A stretch of 64,000 nucleotides of DNA from Dryomyza anilis (taxonomy: Eukaryota; Arthropoda; Insecta; Diptera; Dryomyzidae): positions 12,505,529 to 12,569,528 of the forward strand of contig OX638132.1 in NCBI GenBank assembly GCA_951804985.1, in the 5' to 3' direction. Made by a program: the position numbers and the translations under genes. How positions within the stretch are numbered: position 1 is the first letter of the stretch; each line of letters begins with the position of its first letter. The notes under the pieces are model-generated. The model saw only the letters and a list, made by a program, of their open reading frames with translations, was not told the origin of the DNA and searched no databases. Shown here piece after piece: positions 56,749 through 64,000 of the stretch.

Positions 56749-57481
56749 ACAGCCAGATATTGTATCTCGATGTGACTGAGTCCTCTCACATGTGAGTACT
56801 CTCACATCGTCTGAAAAGTTGTATTTCATATCTTCACACATTCCGCCCGTTGGCTCTTACGTTGACTTTGTTCCCTCTTACGTTCTATGAAACCGCTGTA
56901 AACATCCAAACATTTAGCGTTACCAACAATCAAACTTGATCCAAAATAAATAAAAATTTAGTCGAAATTACCAAATTTTTGAATCTGGCATTACTAAAAT
57001 CTATGTTATTTTAGCAAATACGCAAACCATTCATATTTTTGCTATGATTTGGGTTTGGAAAATAGAAAAACATAGCTTTTCAGTAAACAAAAAACAGCTG
57101 TACTGAGAAAAATGTCAAATATTTGTTTGTGTGATTTTCTTCATTTTTGCATTTTTTTCTAATTTGCTTTGTAAACTTATTTTTTGGATGAAAAGAAATG
57201 TGTAGTGTATTCAAAAATTATTTGAAATTGTTCTGTATCCTTTTTAGGTGCAATTAGTGTTTTTTTTTTTTGTGAAAATTTTAGAAAACGGAGCCAAAAA
57301 AGCTGCCGTCTAATTTGACACAATATTCGTGCGGTTGAGTTTTATGAAATACAAATTATTTCTTTACGTCGGCGCTTACCGTGTGACGTCAGACGTTATG
57401 GGCTTTACAAAATACAAAAAGTCAGTCACACGGGCGTGCGTGACTACTTTCGTCAATTATCGAGATACAATATCTGGCTGT
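56749..57481. mobile_element. Element with ACAGCCAGATATTGTATC ends
   Basis: ACAGCCAGATATTGTATCTC (56749) has an exact inverted partner ending at 57481. Just inside, TGTGACTGA on the left and GTCAGTCACAC on the right are also inverted. The 733 bp interior has CTCACATGTGAGTACTCTCAC near 56784 and no transposase. No clear target duplication; the superfamily is unknown. Confidence 0.65.
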
Positions 57482-58480
57482 ATATTTATAAAATCAAAAT
57501 AATGTGAGTCGGACTATTTTATTCCCACAATTTATGCTCTGATAATCCTTTTGGACATTTTTTTCCTCGGCAATTGTTTCCAAGGTTCACTCGATAAATA
57601 TTCCCCGAGATATTTTATGTTCTTACTGTGGACAGTTATCTGGATAATTGTACCGACACAATAGAGCATATTCTAGGGATCGAATCCGGAGACATCCAAT
57701 TCAAAAATATCCAAAGAATTTCAATGCAAAATTGTATATGTATATTTTCTGTTTATTTTTTACAATTATTTCTTCAATCTTATACATGTCGAAACATCAA
57801 ATAAATTTAAAATATAGGAAGCCATCCTATTCTTTTTTTCGATACCTTTTTCTAGCTTTTGACACGACAATTTTTCACCATTTTTCATACTTCTTTGGAC
57901 AATTATTCCACGAGACAAACATTGGATAATTATTCTTATTTTACTTGGAAGAATTATTCCAAGAAAGAATTGTCACGGGGTACAATTTTTTGAGAAATAT
58001 AGTATTTAGTACAAATCAAAATATTCTTTTTAATATTTAAAATTTATAAATGTATGTGTCACATCTAAAATTTTAGAAACAATCAACGCACAGTGTGCTC
58101 AAATGCTCTTAAATGTGGTAAATTCATTATTTTCGAAACTAATCAATCGATTTTAAAAAAATTAAAAATTATTGTATAGAGAATTCTTGATAAAACTTTG
58201 GTTTTGAATATGGAGATTGTGTATTTAATAGTAATGGAGATAAAAATTAATAAAGTTAAAATATTTTTTGTAAAAAAAACTTTAAAAATTTGTAAAAAAT
58301 CCGATTTTAGAAATCCATTTGTTTATGAAAAATAAATTTTTAAAATTATATATTTTTTTTATTTTAATAATGTAATACAAAATGTCTACATTATATAATT
58401 TAGAATTTTTCCTCTTTTAAACTGAAAAAAAACAACAATAATGAAAATGTGCCAAAAATCCCATCTGTAGTTAGTAACCT
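57482..58480. other. AT-rich DNA with minisatellite patches
   Basis: Bases 57530-57620 and 57880-57990 carry GGACAATTATTCCACGAGAC / GAAAGAATTGTCACGGGG-type units of the family seen at 41.1 kb, again in both senses. The + frame between them (57648-57929) looks random. The remainder is AT-rich. Confidence 0.5.
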
Positions 58481-59310
58481 GCGTTAGTAGACATCCTACT
58501 CCTACGATGAATGCAACTGCAACATCAACCCTCTGCAATGACTACATATTGCACATGCACGTTGCACAGTAAATGGCACAGTTTTTAACCTATCAGCGAG
58601 CAGGAGCTCAGCCGGAAGTGTTGCTCGGCACAGAGCCGGGCCAAACATTTGGCTGCCATTTGCGGAGCCAATCGTCTGAAATTTACAATAGACTCGGTTG
58701 CAGTTACAGCAGTAGTAGATGGGATATGAGGGGCGCTGGAGAAAGTATTGGGATGCAAAAGCTGTGGGAGTGGCAGCACAGTTAAAGCAACAATCAAAGC
58801 AGCAACAACAGCAGTAGCAGCAGCAGCCGCCGCCCGAGAATGAGCAGAAAGAAGCTGCAACAACACTGCAGTCGTTGCGAAGCAGTTATGCGCATTAGTG
58901 CCAAATTGCTGGAGTAACAACGTGCAACGGAAATCGAAGAAAAATAAAAACAAAACAAAAAATTCACAATGTGCGCAAATTACAAAAAACGAATGCAGTA
59001 ACGACCTAAACGAGCCGAAACGACCCAAGCCGAGTGACAACACACACACACACTCACGAACATATTAACTGCAAGTCCTGTGCACTATGAGAGGAAGCGA
59101 GTGCGAGCAACAAGGATGCCGGTCGTTATCTGGTCGACAAATGCAAAACTATACTGAGAGTCACAGGGGATCACAAGCATTCGGGTCCTAGAGGGCTTAC
59201 AAAGGGGACAGCATATACTTGGGAGTGCTGAAACTTAAGGTAGCAAGAAATAGCGAGAATATTTTTTGTATGGCAAGGCGTATCGTTTATGTGCACTAAT
59301 GGCATCGTTT
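58481..59310. other. GC-elevated CAG/CAA-rich block
   Basis: This is one of the two strongest GC islands. It contains AGCAGCAACAACAGCAGTAGC near 58800, (CA)n at 59040-59053 and many CpGs. The minus frame 58585-59049 (154 codons) is open but low-complexity: long phenylalanine and alanine runs from AAA and CAG repeats. The plus frame 58573-58785 is a competitor. The texture is that of a 5' untranslated exon or promoter-proximal DNA of a fly gene. No TATA box or splice site could be supported. Confidence 0.4.
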
Positions 59311-59560
59311 GCCATGTTAACCTCTATGAGATATAATTTTTTCGACTTTAAAATGTTTGTATTTCCGTTGAAGCACTGAAACCACCAGAAATTAAACTCA
59401 AAGGTTTTGTAATTTATTTAAAAATATATACAACTCGATGTACATTGAGTTTTTATACCAGAATACAAATGCGAAAAATAATGCAATGTTTGACCCCTCT
59501 ATAATGCAATGTTTGACGCACCGTTTATACCATTTACAAATGTAATTTAGAATAGATCAA
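59311..59560. other. AT-rich spacer
   Basis: TGCAATGTTTGAC and GACCCCTCTATAATGCAATG repeat near 59480-59520. No other feature. Confidence 0.4.
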
Positions 59561-60315
59561 TTGAAATTCAGAAATTAAATTTGTAATTCAAAAGACTCCA
59601 ATTGAAATTCAGAAATCTCCATTTAAAATTCAGAAGACATCAATTGAAATTCTGAAATTCCCATTGAAATTCAGAAATTACATAGAAATTCCGAAATTTC
59701 CATTTAAAATTCAGAAATTACATTGAAATTCATAGTATTTTCAAATGAAATTTCCTGAATTTCAAATGGAAAATTCTGAATTTCAAATGGAAATTTCTGA
59801 ATTTCAAATGGAAATTTCTGAATTTCAAATGAAAATTTCTGAATTTCAAATGGAAAATTCTGAATTTCAAATAAAAATTTCTGAATTTCAAATAGAAATT
59901 TCTGAAATTCAAATGAAAATTTCTGAATTTTAAATGGAAATTACGGAATTTCAAATGGAAATTTCTGAATTTCAAATAGAAATTTCTGAATTTCAAATGG
60001 AAATTTCTGAATTTCAAATCGAAATTTCTGAATTTAAAATGGAAATTTCTGAATTTCAAATGAAAATTTGTGAATTTCAAATGGAAAATTCTGAATTTCA
60101 AATAAAAATTTTTGAATTTCAAATAAAAATTTCTGAAATTCAAATGAAAATTTCTGAATTTCAAATGGAAATTTCGGAATTTCAAAGTAATTTCTAAATT
60201 CCAATGGGAATTTCTGAATTTCAAATGGGAATTTCTGAATTTCAAATGGAAATTTCTGAATTTTAAATGGAAATTTCTGAATTTCAAATGGAAATTTCTG
60301 AATTTCAATTTATGT
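59561..60315. repeat. 21 bp satellite, about 35 units
   Basis: Tandem GAATTTCAAATGGAAATTTCT, with variants in the centre (AATAGAA, AATAAAAA, AATGAAAA). The left edge (59561-59730) is more degenerate. The unit is seven codons long and stop-free in several frames. This gives an open minus frame at 59730-60350 (NFHLKFR heptads) and plus frames at 59745-60197 (EFQMEIS heptads). The region is a satellite, not a gene. Confidence 0.93.
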
Positions 60316-60575
60316 ATTTTGATATTCAACTGATCTTTTATGAATTGCATTTGAAAATGGTGTAGATTCTAAAGCCATATTAAGTTCAAGTAGTAATTTC
60401 TCGAAATCTACCTATATCTATCATATTATGATTTTTATCAAATTTCAAATTTTCAGTTTTTTTATAAAAATTAAAAAAAAATCAGAATTCAAAAAAATTA
60501 TATTTCCTAATAATAAGAAAAATCATGAATTTTAAAATACTGCAATACAAATTTTACCAAACAAAATTAATTAAA
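60316..60575. other. AT-rich spacer
   Basis: No feature is recognised. Confidence 0.35.
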
Positions 60576-61430
60576 TGCAGCAACATACAAACATTTTTTA
60601 TTAATACAAACAACAAAATGCGCAACGACAATAACAGCAGCAGCAGCAGTGTTGTTGCTGCGGCTGCAATTGCAACCATTGCCGATGCTGCCAAAATAAA
60701 ATAAGAAACAATCAAAGATAGCAACGGCAGCAACAACGACTGTTATAGCAACAACAACAACAACAGCAACAAGCAATGTGGCTGCTGCAACAGCAACACT
60801 AAAAGCTGTCTACAACTAGTAGACTCGGCGGCCGTCGCAAATCGTCGGCTGCACATAAAAGGAGGGGGGCTGGATGTGCGACGTTTGAGCCAATGACTAC
60901 GAAGCTCCGCCTTTGGCAAAAGAGCTGCAGCAGCAGCAACAAAAACTAAAAGACAACAAAAACTAAAATAACAACAACTACTACTCTGGTAACTACAAAA
61001 CAGACGTGCGAACAACTAAAACAAAAGTGAGCAATGAGCAACATAACGACCACAACAACAGCAATAGCAACAACAAAAACAATCAAATGTATAAAAATGA
61101 ATGGCATAAAAATAAAAATAAAAGCAGCAACAAAAACCTATGCTTCAAAAAACTATTAGAGGGAGCGAGCGAGAGTGAGTGGAAAGTGCGAGGCATGAAA
61201 GAGAGCGCGATGCTGTACGCATTGAAATTATTTAACTGAAAATTCGCGCAATAAAAGCTGCTATAACAAATAAAAGACAATAAAAGAATAACAAGCAACA
61301 CAAAGAATTAATTCTGTGCCAAAAGCAAACAAACAAAAAAAAACAAAAAAAAAAACAATAATGGACTAAAGTGAAAAGTCGCTGCTGCTGCCGCACAGTG
61401 TAGCAAATAAGCTTTGGTAGTTAACAAAAA
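60576..61430. other. GC-elevated CAA/CAG-rich block
   Basis: Dense CAACAACAACAGCAACAAG and GCAGCAGCAGCAG runs are interspersed with unique GC-rich sequence (GACTCGGCGGCCGTCGCAAA near 60820, ACATAAAAGGAGGGGGGCTG near 60853). Minus-strand frames are leucine/valine/alanine-rich by virtue of the repeats. Runs of poly-A follow at 61330-61440. It resembles a fly 5' untranslated exon or neural-gene intron; a core promoter is not demonstrable. Confidence 0.4.
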
Positions 61431-62000
61431 AAAAAAAAATCTGAAAATAAAAATTTAATGTAAATGTACCTAATTCCATCATCGTAAATTAAGTTCAACT
61501 TTGAATATGAAATATAAGAAAAGTAAAATTTTAAAATTATTTTATCATCTCTGCAGATGAAGAACATAATTGTGGTGAATATATTTGAAGGCCACATCCC
61601 AAGTAACCTCTTTGTGGCAACTAAAGTGGTAGCCACACAATTGCCATCGATGTACTGGTTACAAATTTTTTGAAAAATACTTATTTGCCACTTATTTGCC
61701 ACTGTCAGCCAAATAGCCCCGGAGGTAGGCTTAGTTGCCACAAAATTGGATCCATTAAAGTGTCGATTGTTTGGATTAAGAATTTAAAGATCCTATGAAG
61801 TGCCAAAGTTTTTTTTTTTTTTGAAAATATTTTATTTTTTTATACATAAATACAAAAGTGTATAATAGACTCCTGAGAAAACTTCTTTTCGTTGGGGTAC
61901 CCACATTGTGTCTAAAATGGACTCAGTTGATAAAACTAAATACAGATCCCCTGGGGTTATCGGACTATGAAAATAATTACATATTAACAATCGTGAGATC
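61431..62000. other. AT-rich DNA with GTGGCAACTA words
   Basis: Bases 61590-61750 contain TTTGTGGCAACTAAAGTGG, TAGCCACACAATTGCCA and CTTAGTTGCCACAAAATTGG. These pair as an imperfect inverted repeat (GTGGCAACTAA against TTAGTTGCCAC), possibly a small worn MITE. A minus frame of 106 codons crosses it without known motifs. Confidence 0.4.
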
Positions 62001-62004
62001 ACTA

Positions 62005-62382
62005 CACTCAGAGGAAAAAACACATTTTAAAATCAAGCACAGTCATAGTTGTTTTTAAAATTTTGATCATACAACCATGTTTTAACAATGCAAAATTTTA
62101 ATACTAGGTTGAAATACATCGAATCAAAAATTACAACTTTAAATTAAAAATGCATTTCCAATTTTAAGTTGCAGCAATCTTATATCAAGATTGCACCAAC
62201 TTTGATTTAAGATTATATCAACTTTAAAAAAAAATTAAAAATGCAACGCGTTCTAATTTCAATCTTAAATCAACGTTGTTCGTTGGTGAATTAAAAAATA
62301 TCAACCTTACTCGACTTTCATGACGGCTTTTGCTTGATTTAAGGTTGTTTTTGCTTGATTTTACAATGTTTTTCCCTGAGTG
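62005..62382. mobile_element. TA-flanked MITE with CACTCAGAGGAAAAA ends
   Basis: CACTCAGAGGAAAAAACA on the left and TGTTTTTCCCTGAGTG on the right are inverted repeats, flanked by TA (62003-62004 and 62383-62384). Subterminal AAAATCAAGCA has the inverted partner TGCTTGATTTT. The 378 bp interior repeats TTAAATCAACGTTG and AATTTTAAGTTGCA-type words. It has the same TA/CAC start as other elements in the window. Confidence 0.78.
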
Positions 62383-62384
62383 TA

Positions 62385-62507
62385 CATGACATCATGTAGG
62401 TGTACAAGTATTCGATTTTTCTAGGGTACCACAGATCCGACCGCGTCCTAAAATCTGACTGCGCTCTAGTTTAGTCTGGGACTAAAACAGAGGGGATAGT
62501 TTGAATA
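62385..62507. other. Short spacer
   Basis: Moderate GC; CCGACCGCGTCCTAAAATC-type words. No feature. Confidence 0.35.
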
Positions 62508-63025
62508 AAAACAAGTAAGGAAGGTTAGGTGACATGGGAAATTAAGAAGTAGGGAAATTATTATAGTTAGAGTAATGAAGTTAGTAAGAATTATGACAAT
62601 TATAGTCGGCCTAAGACGACTATAAATACTATAATAATGTGTGTGGTTATCGCTTAAAGTGATACAATTACTGAAGAATGTCCATTAATTTGATACCCAT
62701 ATGTACAAATGGATAGATGTACCGAATTTCAATTTGTTTTTTTTTTTTTTTGGAAACCTTATTTTCATATATTTGACCCTAAACTCAATATATTTTTGAC
62801 CAATACAGTTCACTTAAGCACGTCATCTAAATTAATGTAATCTAAATTATGAGTTGATCATTGATCTAGCTCTTGTTGTTTTATTGTAATCGTGATTTCA
62901 ACAGACATACGGGACATCGCTAAATCGGTAATGTTGATCAGAAATGTTCAAGAATTCCTTCTGGGTGTTACAAATGTCGTACCAAACTGAATATACGCTT
63001 TCACTCTTAGTGTAGGGTGTAAAAA
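62508..63025 (+). mobile_element. mini-me/DINE-1-like element, diverged copy E
   Basis: It starts AAACAAGTAAGGAAGGTTAG, a form of the start that is widespread in fly genomes. It retains the TATAGTCGG hairpin (worn), GATACCCATATGTACAAAT, ATCGTGATTTCAACAGACAT, GGGACATCGCTAAATCGG, TTCTGGGTGTTACAAA and the TTAGTGTAGGGTGTAAAA end. The tetranucleotide array is absent: only CAGACATACGG separates the flanking blocks. It is older or from another subfamily than A-D. Confidence 0.75.
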
Positions 63026-63253
63026 TGTTGACTTCATCCGGTAAAGTAAAGTTAATTAAGTAAATTTTCGAAAAAGTCAAATTAATTTTAAAAGTTGACT
63101 TAAAACTGTGTATGGTAATGCCTATGGTAATGTTTTAATTCGATTTAATATTGATACATTTTGATATAAAAGTGTGTATTCTTCAGAATCTTTGTTGTAG
63201 GCAATTTAAAGTCATCTTTAAAATAAAAGTATATACCCTATTATGGACAATTT
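63026..63253. other. AT-rich spacer
   Basis: No feature is recognised. Confidence 0.35.
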
Positions 63254-63563
63254 TAATAATATAATAGTTTGGCACTACAGTTCTATAAGAACTTAGGCCG
63301 AGCTCTCTCACCATTTTGAGTTGTGCGTGTTATATTACTACTCAAAGTGGTGGGACCTACAGTTTACTGCCAAATCCCTATGGCGGCTGAGAGCTTTTCA
63401 TAGGCAATATTTTACTCTCGTAGGTTTGCCATTTACTGCCGAGAGGTAGTGCGGTATAGAAAAATATTTCTATGAAAAGATGTTGTTAGCCCCAGTCTAG
63501 GCTTGAACTGGGGACGTTTCGGCTTACAGTCCAACGCACTAACCACTGAGCCACCGCGGCTAC
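63254..63563 (-). mobile_element. tRNA-derived SINE, copy 3
   Basis: The minus-strand head begins at 63563 (GTAGCCGCGGTGGCTCAGTG), with A box TGGCTCAGTGGTTAG and B box region CAGTTCAAGCC. The body and the ATT-rich tail are those of copies 1 and 2. The part corresponding to the anticodon loop differs from both, as expected of independent, decaying insertions. Confidence 0.88.
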
Positions 63564-64000
63564 AATGATTAAAATGTCAAAAAGCTGATTTTATAAGTTG
63601 TAGAATTTAAGTAGTAAAGAAGTAAAGAATTCAAATAAAATATAAGTTATTGGCACCCTTCTGTAAAGGCGCAAATTTTTTTTTTATATTAGGCGCATTA
63701 GCAATTTTATGTTTTTTTACAAATGTTGCGCCTTTCTTTATAGTTTGCGCCCTTTTGTAAAGGCTCAACAATTCTGTAAATTGGGCGCCTTTCCCATTTT
63801 GTTTTTTTTTTTGCATTTTTCGCCTTTTTCTATATTTTTTGGCCTTTTTTTAAAGGCGTTAAAATTATGTTAGTCGAAAAATTCAAAAGTGAGTCTTCAG
63901 GATACAACTCAGATTTTAACTTGGTTAAAATAGCCAGATATTTTTGAAAACAGCCGCTGGTTTATTATTTTTTTGTAACATGATGCCATCAAAATTCCAT
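63564..64000. repeat. Degenerate GGCGC/CCTTT repeats in AT-rich DNA
   Basis: GTAAAGGCGCAAATTTTT, TTGCGCCTTTCTTTATAG, TTGCGCCCTTTTGTAAAGG, GGGCGCCTTTCCCATTTTG and CGCCTTTTTCTATATTTTTT recur in both orientations from 63650 to 63860 with no fixed period. The minus frame 63631-63816 is a by-product. The last 140 bases are featureless. Confidence 0.55.

Noticed and set aside
58585..59049. 154-codon minus-strand frame
   Set aside because: Low-complexity Phe and Ala runs from poly-A and CAG repeats, no domain, and a competing plus frame.
59730..60350. 206-codon open frame on the minus strand (longest in the window)
   Set aside because: It is the 21 bp satellite read in frame; a stop-free unit that is a multiple of three guarantees openness.
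60850..60870. CATAAAAGG as a TATA box of a promoter
   Set aside because: No initiator or downstream element could be supported, and AT-rich matches are frequent.
60743..61015. 90-codon minus-strand frame rich in Leu, Ala and Val
   Set aside because: Driven by CAA/CAG repeats; no domain.

Overview
The window reads as non-coding DNA from a brachyceran (higher) fly genome. It is very AT-rich and has no convincing complete protein-coding gene. It carries dipteran-style DINE-1/mini-me elements with an internal GTCY microsatellite, a tRNA-derived SINE, and CAG/CAA-rich islands typical of the untranslated or intronic DNA of large fly genes. A calyptrate fly (house-fly or blow-fly type) is my guess; the species is not determined. 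It could be a long intron or an intergenic region. No exon, rRNA, intact tRNA or CRISPR array could be supported.

The main content is mobile DNA. Region 1-14.3 kb: a TA-flanked MITE (1260-1662); a Transib-like element with signal-sequence-like ends (3786-4414); an inverted repeat pair around 4.6-7.1 kb; and a nested cluster (7108-14270). The cluster holds a second Transib-like element containing a 1.27 kb foldback and a SINE, then two CCCAGCA-ended elements, one carrying a mini-me copy and the other a foldback fragment. Region 14.5-25 kb: foldbacks at 14.57, 15.25 and 17.34 kb, a ~20 bp minisatellite, a mini-me copy, a tRNA-like relic, and tandem repeats of 176 and ~167 bp. Region 25-34 kb: a 16 bp palindromic satellite, a foldback with a truncated mini-me inside it, and a 0.34 kb foldback.

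Region 34-48 kb: a perfect-ended TA MITE (34755-34974), and a local duplication in which one copy is interrupted by a 0.84 kb element and the other is the unoccupied site. It also has degenerate GACAATTCTTCCCGAG-type minisatellites, a second SINE, and an open frame at 39.4-39.6 kb that looks protein-like but has no ATG. Region 48-64 kb: a non-autonomous Helitron filled by a 15 bp satellite, a hAT-type element with a perfect 8 bp target duplication, and a 1.1 kb TA/CAC element. A full mini-me copy, a 21 bp satellite open in frame on both strands, two CAG/CAA islands, another MITE, an old mini-me copy and a third SINE follow.

Between these lie unique blocks of higher GC (about 11.8-12.5, 19.8-20.3, 24.5-24.95, 30.6-31.5, 35.5-35.9, 40.2-40.8, 42.1-43.0, 53.7-54.3, 58.5-59.3 and 60.6-61.4 kb). 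They are the best candidates for conserved regulatory DNA or 5' untranslated exons. All calls were made by reading the sequence; no database was searched, so family names rest on terminal structure and target duplications.
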